From assembly GCA_050185195.1 (NCBI GenBank), contig JBFWZQ010000009.1, positions 1 to 64,000 on the forward strand: a stretch of 64,000 nucleotides of DNA, read 5' to 3'. The stretch is from CADEFQ01 sp050185195. GTDB lineage: Bacteria > Pseudomonadota > Gammaproteobacteria > Steroidobacterales > Steroidobacteraceae. Of the stretch, positions 9,495-18,433 are shown in pieces. Below the pieces are notes generated by a model, which did not search any database, was not told where the DNA came from, and saw only the letters and a program-made list of their open reading frames with translations. A program made the translations under genes and the position numbers. The stretch's first letter is position 1; the number at the start of each line of letters is the position of its first letter.

Positions 9495-11702
9495 ATGTCG
9501 ATACTCTGGAAACGGATTGCGGCGCTGGGAGTGGGCGGAGCCGTGATGGCCGCGGTGACGCAGGCCTACGCCCAGCAGGAAGCCGCGGAGCAGGGCCGAT
9601 CGGGTCCCGTGCTCGAAGAGATCCTCGTGACGTCCGACCGCGCGGACAGTTACGGTGCGGACTACGTGCAGGCCGGAAGTTTCCGCGGTGCACGCCAGCT
9701 CGATACGCCGCTGACCGTCAATGTCATCCCCGAGCAATTGCTCAAGTCGCAGCAGGCACAGAGCATTCTCGACGCCCTGCGAAACTCGCCCGGCGTCACC
9801 AGCTCGCAGACCAGCCCGACCGTCTACAACAACCTCTCGATCCGCGGCATCCCGGTGGAGAACCGGGGCAACTACCGTCTTAACGGATCGCTGCCGATCG
9901 TCAACCTGATTGACCTTCCGCTCGAGAACAAGGTACGCGTTGAGGCACTGAAGGGTGCATCCGCCCTCTACTACGGCTTCACGACGCCGTCAGGCATCAT
10001 CAATCTCACGACCAAGCGGCCCACGGCCGAGCCGTTGCTGAACGTGGCCGTCATGGGCAACGATTTCGGGCAGTTGCAGGGCCATGTCGACGCGAGTGGG
10101 ACCATCGGCCGCCTCGGCATGCGCGCCAACGTCGTTCATGGCGACATCGATTCGGGTATCGACAACGTCAGTGGCGATCGTCTTTTCCTGGCAGGAGCAC
10201 TCCAGTACGACATCACCGACAGCATCCGCTTCAACCTGGACGTGGAGCACATCAAGAAGGACGTGACTGAGCCCACGGTGATGCGGGGACCGACCTCGGT
10301 TGCGAACCTGCTGACGGTCCTGCCGCGTCTGCCGGACCCGTCCAACAATGCCGGCAGCGAGGGCTTCATGAATCGCGCCAAGGAGGACAACGTACTCGGC
10401 CGAATTTCGTGGAAGATCAGTTCGGCGTGGGATCTCGTCGTCGAGGGTGGCACATCGTATGCGGAGCGCGATCGCCGCTTCAGCACGCTCGAGAACTTCA
10501 ATCCCGTCACGGGCTTCGGCACCTTGACGATGAGTGCCGCGGACGGCCAGCTGTATCGCAACCGCAATGGCCGCATCGAACTCACCGGCACGTTTGCAAC
10601 CGGCCCGGTGGTTCACGAGTTGATGGTGGGTGCATCGAAGAACATCCGCCGCCAGTACTCTTCGCCAACCGTCGCGAGAGTTGGCACCAGCTCGGCCGCC
10701 ACGCGCAACAATTGCGTGCTGCTGGGCCTGACGACGACCTGCCAGCAGAGCATCTACAACCCGATAGACCTTGCCGATATCCGCTTCGATGGCACGGCGG
10801 CCTACAATGCGTCGCGGGATACCTCGATCGAGGACCTGGGTTACTACGCGTTCGACCGGCTGCGCTTCGGCGGTCCGAACGGGGACTTGATCAGCATCCT
10901 CGCCGGTGTCCGCAAGTCGGACTACAAGGAACTGCAGCGGACGCCGACGGGTCCCGCCATCGAGACCTTCTCCGATGATCCGACGTCACTCTCGGGCGGG
11001 CTGGTCTACAAGCCGGTCGAGTGGGCAAGCATCTATGCGACGTACATCGAAGGCCTCGAATCGACGCCCGCTGCACCGCTGACGGCCAACAACGCCGGCG
11101 AAATCCTGCCGGCCAGCGATTCCACGCAGTACGAGGGCGGTGTGAAGTTCGAACCGCGGAAGGGCCTGTTGCTGACAGCCGCCTATTTCGACATCACGCG
11201 GGAGCTGACCTACACCAATGCCGCAAACTTTTTCGTCAAGGACGGCGAAGCAACCTACCGCGGTTTCGAGTTGAGCCTCACCGGCGAAGTCACGCCCGAT
11301 CTGTCCGTCTATGCTTCCGCCCTGTCGCTGCGCGCGAAGCAGGGCCAGACCGCCGATCAGACCCTGGTCGGCAACCGCATCGAGAACACCGCGAAGACGC
11401 AATGGTCGCTTTCGGCCGAGTACCGCCTGACGCGGTTCGTCGAAGGACTCGCGATGAATGCGGGCGTCTATTACACCGGCGATCGGGCCATCAATCCGCA
11501 GAACTCGCTGTTCCTGCCAAGCTATACGCTTTTCGACCTGGGCGGGTCGTACCGCTTCGACATCGGCGACGTGGGTGTCACGGCACGCCTCAATTGGCAG
11601 AACATCACCGACAAGCGCTATTTCGCATCGACCGGCACGAATTTCATTGCCTACGGCACCCCGTCCGTCGTGAAACTCTCGCTGACCGCGGATCTCTTCT
11701 GA
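9495..11702 (+). CDS. TonB-dependent siderophore-type outer-membrane receptor
   Basis: A 735-residue outer-membrane receptor that would import a ferric siderophore or similar large ligand using TonB energy. It has a signal peptide (MSILWKRIAALGVGG, ending QAYA), a short TonB-box region (EEILVTSD), a plug domain with the siderophore-receptor pattern (TPLTVNVIPEQLL, VEALKGASALYYG, PSGIINLTTKRP) and a barrel ending in an aromatic residue (SLTADLF). Length and plug resemble FhuA/FoxA/FpvA-type receptors. A strong Shine-Dalgarno GGGGGAG precedes the ATG. It heads a run of genes for citrate-type metabolism with only 83 bases to the next, which suggests a ligand that carries a tricarboxylate. Confidence 0.93.
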   Translation: MSILWKRIAALGVGGAVMAAVTQAYAQQEAAEQGRSGPVLEEILVTSDRADSYGADYVQAGSFRGARQLDTPLTVNVIPEQLLKSQQAQSILDALRNSPGVTSSQTSPTVYNNLSIRGIPVENRGNYRLNGSLPIVNLIDLPLENKVRVEALKGASALYYGFTTPSGIINLTTKRPTAEPLLNVAVMGNDFGQLQGHVDASGTIGRLGMRANVVHGDIDSGIDNVSGDRLFLAGALQYDITDSIRFNLDVEHIKKDVTEPTVMRGPTSVANLLTVLPRLPDPSNNAGSEGFMNRAKEDNVLGRISWKISSAWDLVVEGGTSYAERDRRFSTLENFNPVTGFGTLTMSAADGQLYRNRNGRIELTGTFATGPVVHELMVGASKNIRRQYSSPTVARVGTSSAATRNNCVLLGLTTTCQQSIYNPIDLADIRFDGTAAYNASRDTSIEDLGYYAFDRLRFGGPNGDLISILAGVRKSDYKELQRTPTGPAIETFSDDPTSLSGGLVYKPVEWASIYATYIEGLESTPAAPLTANNAGEILPASDSTQYEGGVKFEPRKGLLLTAAYFDITRELTYTNAANFFVKDGEATYRGFELSLTGEVTPDLSVYASALSLRAKQGQTADQTLVGNRIENTAKTQWSLSAEYRLTRFVEGLAMNAGVYYTGDRAINPQNSLFLPSYTLFDLGGSYRFDIGDVGVTARLNWQNITDKRYFASTGTNFIAYGTPSVVKLSLTADLF

Positions 11703-11785
11703 AGGGACAAGGCGTGCAGACCCGCCGGCCGGCTCGCCCTCGCGTGGGCGCTGCCGGTCGGCGCGGCCCGAGCGCCGCAGCACAC

Positions 11786-12850
11786 ATGCAGCTTCTCATG
11801 CTCCCCGGTGATGGGATCGGCCCGGAGATAGCTGCCGTCACGCGCAAGGTCCTGGAGGCGCTGGCGGCGGCGCGCGGCCTGTCGCTCAAGATCGAGGAGC
11901 GCGCAGTCGGCTTGGCAAGCCTCGCGGCCTGCGGCAGCACGCTGCCGGATGACGTGGTGGCGCGTATCCCGGAAGTCGATGGCGTCGTCCTGGGGCCGGT
12001 TTCACACGCCGACTACCCGCCGCTCGAGGCGGGCGGAATCAACCCTTCGGGTGCGCTGCGCAAGCGATTCGACCTCTACGCGAACATCCGGCCGTGCCGC
12101 TCGCGAGCGGGTCTCACCATGCTCCGCAAGCCCATGGATCTCGTGATCGTGCGCGAGAACACCGAGGGGTTCTATTCCGATCGCAACATGTACGCTGGCA
12201 GCGGGGAATTCATGCCGGATCCGGACATGGCACTGTCGGTGCGCAAGGTCACTGCGCATGGCGTCGCCCGGATTTCACGCGTCGCGTTCGAAAAGGCAGG
12301 CGAACGCCGCCGGAAGGTGACGGCAGTTCACAAGGCGAACGTGCTGAAGCTCTCCGACGGGCTGTTCCTGCGCGAGGTGCGCAAGGTGGCGGCGGAGTTT
12401 CCCGGTATCGAACTCGAGGAAGTCATCGTCGATGCCGCCGCGGCGCTGCTGGTCCGCAGTCCAGATCGCTTCGACGTGATACTCACGACCAACATGTTCG
12501 GCGACATCCTTTCGGACGAGGCCACGGAACTGAGCGGCAGCCTGGGCCTCGGTGGATCGATCAACGCGGGCGACGCCATCTGCGTCGCGCAGGCGCAGCA
12601 CGGCTCGGCACCCGACATTGCGGGAAAGGATATTGCCAACCCGACCTCCCTGCTGCTGTCCTGCGCCATGCTCCTCGACTGGAGTGGGCGCCGCCGCAAG
12701 GACAGTGATCTGCTGTTCGCGGCACTGGCACTGGAGGCTGCCGTGGAGTCCGCGCTTGCCGACCCCGCCACGCGCACGCGGGACATCGGTGGCATGCTTG
12801 GCACCGCCGCGTTTGGCGACGCCGTCTGCGCCGCGGTCCGTGCCGGGTGA
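11786..12850 (+). CDS. Isocitrate/isopropylmalate dehydrogenase family protein (NAD-type beta-decarboxylating)
   Basis: A 354-residue metal-dependent dehydrogenase that would oxidise and decarboxylate a 2-hydroxy acid with an adjacent carboxylate. It shows the N-terminal LPGDGIGPEI, the substrate-binding DLYANIRP arginine region, RENTEGFYS in place of the isopropylmalate version, TTNMFGDILSDE for metal, and HGSAPDIAGK followed by IANP, as in NAD-using members. The ENTEG motif favours isocitrate, homoisocitrate or tartrate over 3-isopropylmalate, but the exact substrate cannot be read from sequence. With the aconitase and citrate carrier downstream, isocitrate or an analogue is likely. ATG 11786 starts the fold; the longer frame upstream is a shadow of the receptor gene. 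Confidence 0.9.
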   Translation: MQLLMLPGDGIGPEIAAVTRKVLEALAAARGLSLKIEERAVGLASLAACGSTLPDDVVARIPEVDGVVLGPVSHADYPPLEAGGINPSGALRKRFDLYANIRPCRSRAGLTMLRKPMDLVIVRENTEGFYSDRNMYAGSGEFMPDPDMALSVRKVTAHGVARISRVAFEKAGERRRKVTAVHKANVLKLSDGLFLREVRKVAAEFPGIELEEVIVDAAAALLVRSPDRFDVILTTNMFGDILSDEATELSGSLGLGGSINAGDAICVAQAQHGSAPDIAGKDIANPTSLLLSCAMLLDWSGRRRKDSDLLFAALALEAAVESALADPATRTRDIGGMLGTAAFGDAVCAAVRAG

Positions 12851-12853
12851 CCG

Positions 12854-13300
12854 ATGGCGACGACGGCGGACCGGTCCGTGCTGTTGAGACCCGGGCTGCT
12901 GCCCGCGACGGATCGCGGCGGCGGCATCCGCACGACGCCGGCGGTGACGGGCAGGAACTCTCGGCAGATGCTCAATGGCGTCACCGTGCTGGAACCCGGT
13001 GCGGTCGTGCCGCCCCACATCCACAATTGCGAGGAAAGCGTGCTGGTATTGTCGGGTCGAGGCTGTGCGCACATGAATGGTGAGGAGCGCGCCGTAGGCC
13101 CCGGCGACGTGACCTGGATACCTGCCGGCGCCCCGCACTTCTTCCGCAATCCCTCGGTGGCCGAGCCACTGGCGCTCTTCTGGACCTATGCATCTGTCGA
13201 CGCGACGCGCACCATCGTCGCGACGGGCGCGATCACGCGCATCGACCAGGAACACGCATCGGCGGATCGAACGCCGCCGCTGGCGGGCAGCCCGGGATGA
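12854..13300 (+). CDS. Cupin-domain protein
   Basis: A 148-residue single-domain cupin. Motif 1 is PHIHNCEESVLVLSG (His, His and Glu as metal ligands) and motif 2 is GDVTWIPAGAPH (His as the fourth ligand), so a metal site is likely intact. The gene begins three bases after the dehydrogenase stop and its own stop overlaps the aconitase ATG, so it is translated with these two enzymes. Small cupins in catabolic operons can be isomerases, decarboxylases or metabolite sensors; nothing in the sequence decides between these. Confidence 0.85.
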   Translation: MATTADRSVLLRPGLLPATDRGGGIRTTPAVTGRNSRQMLNGVTVLEPGAVVPPHIHNCEESVLVLSGRGCAHMNGEERAVGPGDVTWIPAGAPHFFRNPSVAEPLALFWTYASVDATRTIVATGAITRIDQEHASADRTPPLAGSPG

Positions 13301-15855
13301 ATGCCCTACCCATGGCAGGGTCGCCCGGATCCGGGCCGTTGAAAGTCGATTTACCGAAGTGCCTGGGGCCCCGCGTCGAACGCATGCCGTGGGTGCACCG
13401 CATCCTCGCCGAGAACCTGCTGCGCCATCGCGACGTGGATGCCGATGCGGGCTGCGCTGCCGAGCGCTGGCTTTCGCACGGCGACGAGGCCACGGAGATT
13501 CCCTTCACGCCGTCGCGCCTGATGATGCACGACACGACCTGCGGCCCGGCCCTCGTGGACCTGGCCGCCATGCGGTCGGTGCTGGCGGCACGCGGGGACG
13601 ATCCGCGGCGCATTGCGCCGGTGCTGCGGGTCGACGTGTCGACCGACCACAGCATTGCCGTGGACCACTATGGCGTGGCGGGCGCGCTCGAGGCCAATCT
13701 CGCGCTCGAGATGAGGCGCAATGCGGAGCGCTTCGGCCTGATGAAGTGGGCCGCACAAGCCTTCGACGGATTTCACGTGCATCCGCCTGGCTCCGGCATC
13801 ATGCATACGCTCAATCTCGAGCGGCTCGCTTCGGTCGTGCAGATTGCCGGGTGGCGGGGGCACGAATGGATCTTTCCCGATACGCTGATCGGCACGGACA
13901 GCCACACGCCGATGATCGGCGGCATCGGCGTCCTCGGCTGGGGTGTCGGCGGGCTCGAGGCCGAAAGCGTGATGCTCGGGATGCCCGTTTCGCTCCGGGT
14001 ACCCGAAGTCACCGGTGTGCACCTGTCGGGTGCGCTGCGATCCGGAGTCATGGCGACCGATCTCGCGCTCGAGGTTACCCGGCTGCTGCGAGGTATCCGT
14101 CTGGACGGGTGCTTCGTCGAGTTCTTTGGCGACGGGGTAGCCAGCCTCTCCGCTGGCACGCGCGCGGTGGTTGCGAACATGGCGCCGGAGTTCGGCGGTG
14201 CCACGGGTTATTTCCCGATTGATGGGCAAGTGCTTGCCTATCTGCGGGCGACGGGCCGCACGGAGTCCCACCTGGAACGGGTCGAGCGCTATGCGCGTAG
14301 CCAGCGGCTGTGGTTCGATGTCGATGCCCGGCCCGACTACGCGCGCGCCATCGATCTCGATCTGGATTCGGTCAGGCCCGGAATCGCCGGCCCGCGGCGC
14401 CCGCAGGACCGGCTGGACAGGCGGAGCGCGCCGAGACTGCCGGGCGGCGAGGCGTGGCCGATCGCGGTCGCCGCAATCACCAGCTGCACCAATACATCGG
14501 ACCCGAGGTTGCTTGTCGCGGCGGGGCTCCTTGCCCGACGTGCCGTGGCGCGCGGACTGTCGGTGCCGCCATGGGTCAAGACGAGTCTCGCACCCGGCTC
14601 GCCGGCTGCGCAGCGGGTGCTGGAGCGTGCGGGGCTGCTGGCACCACTCGAAGCGCTGGGCTTTGCCGTCGTGGCTTACGGGTGCACCACGTGCATCGGC
14701 AACAGTGGTTCGCTGGCACCGGGAGTCGAAGGCCTGGCGCCGGATGGCCGGTTGGTCGCGGTGCTGTCAGGTAACCGGAATTTCCCGGGCCGGGTACATC
14801 ACCGCATCGATCACTCGTACCTTGCTTCGCCGCCACTCGTCGTTGCCTATGCACTGGCGGGTGACTTCAATCGCAATATCGAGACTGACCCGATCGCTCA
14901 CACGCCGGACGGGAAGCCGGTCCACCTTCGGGACATCTGGCCGGAGGATGACGAGATCGACACGGCGCTGGCGCATGCCACCGATCCTGGCGATGCCTCG
15001 CTCGCCCATGAAGCGGCGGAGTCGAATCCAGCCTGGTCCGCACTGGCGGCCCCGACGGGCGCCTTGTATCCGTGGCATCCCGGCTCCACCCAGCTGCGGC
15101 CGCCGCCGTTCGTCGCTGCGACCGCCCGCACGCGGCTCGGGCGCTACATTGCCCAGCCGCTGCTGGTGCTCGGGGATGATGTCACGACCGATCACATCTC
15201 GCCGGCCGGCGCCATCGCGGCCAGCAGCGAAGCGGGCCAGTGGCTGAGCGAGCATGGGGAAGATCCGGCCGATCTCAACGTGTTTGCCGCCCGTCGTGGC
15301 AACTGGGAAGTGATGCTGCGCGGCCTCTTCACCAATGCCGCCGTGCGCAACCTGTTGCGCGCCGATATCCCGGCCGGGTCGACTGTTCACGTACCCTCGG
15401 GCGAAGTGCTGCCCCTGTGGCGTGCGGCACGACGCTACGCGGAGGAGGGGGTGCCGGTGATCGTGATGGCCGGTGAGCGCTACGGCATGGGTTCTTCGCG
15501 AGACTGGGCGGCCAAGGGCCAGTACCTGCTCGGCGTGCGTACCGTGCTGGCGGCCAGCTTCGAACGCATCCACCGTGCGAATCTCTGCCACATGGGCATC
15601 CTGCCGCTCGCATTGCCGGACGGCGTGGATCCCGGGTCGTTGGCGCTCGCGCCGGGCGACCGCATCGAGATTGACATGCAGGATGTGGCGCTCGCCCCGT
15701 CGGCACCCTGCGCTGTCGGCGTTCTGTACCGGGACGGGCGCGTGCGCCGTTTCACGGCGCGCGCCGCAGTAGAGACGCTCGCCGAAGTGTCGGCGCTCAG
15801 CGCCGGAGGCATGCTGCCACTCATGCTCCACCGCATGTCACGGACAGCTTCATGA
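13297..15855 (+). CDS. AcnA-type aconitate hydratase family protein
   Basis: An 852-residue [4Fe-4S] hydro-lyase that would interconvert citrate and isocitrate or a close analogue. Cluster cysteines are at 397 (SCTNTS), 463 and 466 (GCTTCIGNSG). The N-terminal DSHTP motif and the C-terminal swivel-domain motif GERYGMGSSRDWAAKG are present. The substrate loop after Cys466 reads GNRNFPGRVHHRI, where housekeeping AcnA usually has NFEGRVHP, so specificity may differ. It overlaps the cupin gene by four bases and precedes a citrate carrier, so it is probably a pathway-specific copy and not the main TCA aconitase. Confidence 0.92.
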   Translation: MNALPMAGSPGSGPLKVDLPKCLGPRVERMPWVHRILAENLLRHRDVDADAGCAAERWLSHGDEATEIPFTPSRLMMHDTTCGPALVDLAAMRSVLAARGDDPRRIAPVLRVDVSTDHSIAVDHYGVAGALEANLALEMRRNAERFGLMKWAAQAFDGFHVHPPGSGIMHTLNLERLASVVQIAGWRGHEWIFPDTLIGTDSHTPMIGGIGVLGWGVGGLEAESVMLGMPVSLRVPEVTGVHLSGALRSGVMATDLALEVTRLLRGIRLDGCFVEFFGDGVASLSAGTRAVVANMAPEFGGATGYFPIDGQVLAYLRATGRTESHLERVERYARSQRLWFDVDARPDYARAIDLDLDSVRPGIAGPRRPQDRLDRRSAPRLPGGEAWPIAVAAITSCTNTSDPRLLVAAGLLARRAVARGLSVPPWVKTSLAPGSPAAQRVLERAGLLAPLEALGFAVVAYGCTTCIGNSGSLAPGVEGLAPDGRLVAVLSGNRNFPGRVHHRIDHSYLASPPLVVAYALAGDFNRNIETDPIAHTPDGKPVHLRDIWPEDDEIDTALAHATDPGDASLAHEAAESNPAWSALAAPTGALYPWHPGSTQLRPPPFVAATARTRLGRYIAQPLLVLGDDVTTDHISPAGAIAASSEAGQWLSEHGEDPADLNVFAARRGNWEVMLRGLFTNAAVRNLLRADIPAGSTVHVPSGEVLPLWRAARRYAEEGVPVIVMAGERYGMGSSRDWAAKGQYLLGVRTVLAASFERIHRANLCHMGILPLALPDGVDPGSLALAPGDRIEIDMQDVALAPSAPCAVGVLYRDGRVRRFTARAAVETLAEVSALSAGGMLPLMLHRMSRTAS

Positions 15856-15931
15856 AAGTCATGCCCGCCAGAATCGGTGCCAAAGCAAGCCCTGCTCCCG
15901 GACCGGCGGGCGCACGAGGGGTCATCGCCTG

Positions 15932-17245
15932 ATGCTTTCGATACTTGCCTTCGGCATGGTCGCCACGTTCATGACCTTGATCATGACCAAGCGGCTGTCG
16001 GCCATGATTGCGCTGATCATCGTGCCGGCGGTGTTCGCGCTGGTTGCGGGCTTCTGGAATGGCCTCGGCGGGATGATGCTCGAAGGCATCCGCGAGATCG
16101 CGCCGACCGGCGTGATGCTGCTGTTCGCGATCCTGTATTTCGGCATCATGATCGACGCAGGCCTGTTCGATCCACTGACCACGCGGGTCGTGAAGCTGGC
16201 GCATGGCGATCCGCTTCGAATCACGATGGGTACCGCGATCCTGGGCCTGGCCGTGGCACTCGATGGTGACGGAACGACCACCTACATGATCACGCTTTCG
16301 GCGCTGCTGCCGCTCTACCGGCACATGAAGATGGATATTCGCGTGCTGACCTGCATCCTGATCATGGCGGTCGCTGCGATGAACCTCGTTCCCTGGGGGG
16401 GGCCGACGACGCGCGCGGCGATCGCACTCGGCGTAGACCCGCGGGCGCTCTTCCTGGCGCTGGTTCCGCCGGTGCTCGCCTCGATTGCATGGGTGCTGTG
16501 CACGGCTTACCTGCTTGGTCGCGCGGAACGCAAGCGTCTCGGCATCACCGAGCGGCTGGCGATGCCACATCCCGGCGAACTCGACCTCTCGACCCCTGAC
16601 AGCGACGGCACTCCGTCCACGCGTCGTCCGGGCCTCTTCTGGTTCAATGCGGGGCTGACGGCGGCACTGATGGGTATCCTGCTGTTCGGCGACGTGCCGC
16701 TGCAGGTGTTGTTCATGCTGGCGTTCGCCATTGCCGCGCTGGTCAACTATCCGCAGGTGGAGATGCAGCGCGAACGCATTGCCGCCCATGCGTCGAATGC
16801 GCTGGCAACCGCTGGCCTCGTCTTCGCGGCCGGCATCTTCACGGGCGTGTTGTCGGGCACCGGCATGGTCGAGGCCATGGCAAACACGGTGACGGGCGTG
16901 GTGCCCGACGGCCTCGGCCCCTACATGGCACCGATCACGGCGCTCGTCAGCATCCCCTTCACGGTGCTCATTTCCAATGATGCCTTCTACTTCGGCATGC
17001 TGCCCGTGCTGGCGCACTCCGCCGGGCACTACGGCATTTCGATGACGGAGATCGCGCGGGCCTCGCTCGTCGGCCAGCAGATCCACCTGTTGAGCCCGCT
17101 GGTGGCTTCCACCTACCTGCTGGTGGCCACCGCCGGGGTCGAGCTTGGCGACCACCAGCGCTTCACGATGAAGTGGGCGCTGGGTGCCTGCGCGGTGTTC
17201 ATGCTGACGAGCCTGCTGTTCGGCCTGTTTCCCTGGCGCGCCTGA
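15932..17245 (+). CDS. CitMHS-family citrate:cation symporter
   Basis: A 437-residue inner-membrane protein with about twelve hydrophobic segments. CitMHS carriers such as CitM and CitH take up citrate complexed with a divalent metal, driven by protons. Family features include DGDGTTTYMITLSALLPLY and NLVPWGGPTTRAAIALGVDP in the first half and a symmetrical region with ISNDAFYFGMLPV in the second. It follows the aconitase gene by 76 bases with no obvious terminator between, and would supply the substrate for the dehydrogenase and aconitase upstream. It converges with the binding-protein gene, leaving 15 bases between stops. Confidence 0.92.
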   Translation: MLSILAFGMVATFMTLIMTKRLSAMIALIIVPAVFALVAGFWNGLGGMMLEGIREIAPTGVMLLFAILYFGIMIDAGLFDPLTTRVVKLAHGDPLRITMGTAILGLAVALDGDGTTTYMITLSALLPLYRHMKMDIRVLTCILIMAVAAMNLVPWGGPTTRAAIALGVDPRALFLALVPPVLASIAWVLCTAYLLGRAERKRLGITERLAMPHPGELDLSTPDSDGTPSTRRPGLFWFNAGLTAALMGILLFGDVPLQVLFMLAFAIAALVNYPQVEMQRERIAAHASNALATAGLVFAAGIFTGVLSGTGMVEAMANTVTGVVPDGLGPYMAPITALVSIPFTVLISNDAFYFGMLPVLAHSAGHYGISMTEIARASLVGQQIHLLSPLVASTYLLVATAGVELGDHQRFTMKWALGACAVFMLTSLLFGLFPWRA

Positions 17246-17260
17246 TCCGCTTGCCTCGGC

Positions 17261-18394
17261 TTACCTTGCCTCGAGCGCTGACTGCCAGGTCGCAAGAATC
17301 CGCTCCCGCCGGATCCGGTCGAGGTCCGCGAGCAACGCCGGCCCGAGTCTCACTGGGCGGGCGGCCGTGGCCGGTGGCTTGCTGCCCGCAAGCGCCTCGA
17401 CGTCATCGCGCGACGGCGCCATGTAGGCCCGCGCCAGATGGCGCTGGCCTTCGACCGACAGCAGGAAGTCGAGCAGCAGCTTTGCGGCGTTTGGTTGGCG
17501 TGCTTCGCGCGCGATCAGCGCGATGCGGGACACGACCAGCGTGTAGTCGGCCGGCATGATGACGCCGATGTCGGGATTGCGGTTGGCGAGTTCCAGCGCA
17601 TAGGAGCCGAGCGCGTTATAGGCAAACAGGCTGCGCCCACTCTCGAGGTCGGCAAGCAACGGCCGCGTCGAAGTGTAGAACTTGGCGTCGACGCCGCCGA
17701 GTGCGCCCGCGATCGGCTCGATATCCCGGCTTACGTTGTAGGCTTGGGCCAGCAAGAGGTAACCGAAGCCGGAGAGCCGCGGATCGTAGGTGGACACCCG
17801 GCTGCGATAGAAGTCACTCCTGGTACGCAGCAAGCGCTCGAATGCAGCGTGCGTTGTCGGGACGTCGCGGGCCGGAACCAGCTTCCTGTTGTAAGCAATG
17901 ACGACCGGTTCCGCTGTTACGCCCCACGCTTCGTTCTTCCAGATCGCCCAACCCGGCAAATTGGGCTTCTCCGGCGAGGCATAGGCCTGCGCGTAGCCGT
18001 CGTTCACCAGCTTGATCTGCAGGTCCATCGCGGAACTCCAGACCAGGTCGCCGGTCGGCCGGCGCGCCCGCGACTCCCTGACCACGCGATCGTAGAGCTC
18101 CGGCGAGGCGAGTTCGCGATAGTCGACGCGCAGGAACGGGTAATGCGCCCGAAATGCGCGTAGGGCACCGACGACCTCGTGCTCATCAGTGGTCGAATAG
18201 ACGACGACGGCGCCCTCGCGTTGCGCTGCCGCGATGATGTCCTCATAGGAGCGGGGATAGCCGCGCGGCTGCGCGGTCGCCACGGACGCGATGGCGGACG
18301 AGAGCAGCAGCGCGAGTAGCCACCGGCCCCACGCCCCAAGCGTGCGACGCGAGGCGGCGCTCGGGACTTTGCGTATCGGGCCGGGCACGCTCAC
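17261..18394 (-). CDS. Periplasmic extracellular solute-binding protein (AfuA/iron-type fold), orphan
   Basis: A type II periplasmic binding protein. A signal peptide (GRWLLALLLSSAIASV, cleaved after ATA) follows shortly after the start. The open frame runs to 18529, but that would overlap the response-regulator gene, so I choose GTG 18394; GTG 18388 is an equal alternative and neither has a good ribosome site. From 18394 it is about 377 residues, with fold motifs GAVVVYSTTDE, LVWSSAMDLQIKL and ALLARDL-like C-terminal helices. No permease or ATPase gene is nearby. Its position divergent from a TctDE-like system suggests that it may feed a ligand signal to the sensor kinase. Confidence 0.8.
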   Translation of the reverse strand: MSVPGPIRKVPSAASRRTLGAWGRWLLALLLSSAIASVATAQPRGYPRSYEDIIAAAQREGAVVVYSTTDEHEVVGALRAFRAHYPFLRVDYRELASPELYDRVVRESRARRPTGDLVWSSAMDLQIKLVNDGYAQAYASPEKPNLPGWAIWKNEAWGVTAEPVVIAYNRKLVPARDVPTTHAAFERLLRTRSDFYRSRVSTYDPRLSGFGYLLLAQAYNVSRDIEPIAGALGGVDAKFYTSTRPLLADLESGRSLFAYNALGSYALELANRNPDIGVIMPADYTLVVSRIALIAREARQPNAAKLLLDFLLSVEGQRHLARAYMAPSRDDVEALAGSKPPATAARPVRLGPALLADLDRIRRERILATWQSALEAR

Positions 18395-18405
18395 ACTCTG
18401 GAGTG
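18394..18405. promoter_or_regulatory. CACTC-TG-GAGTG palindrome at the binding-protein start
   Basis: A perfect 12-base palindrome overlaps the proposed GTG start of the leftward gene and lies 29 bases before the response-regulator ATG. The two genes share only about 39 bases, so an operator here could control both. This is pattern only, and could be chance. Confidence 0.25.
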
Positions 18406-18433
18406 CAACTACCGTTCTGTCAAAGAGGGAGAC

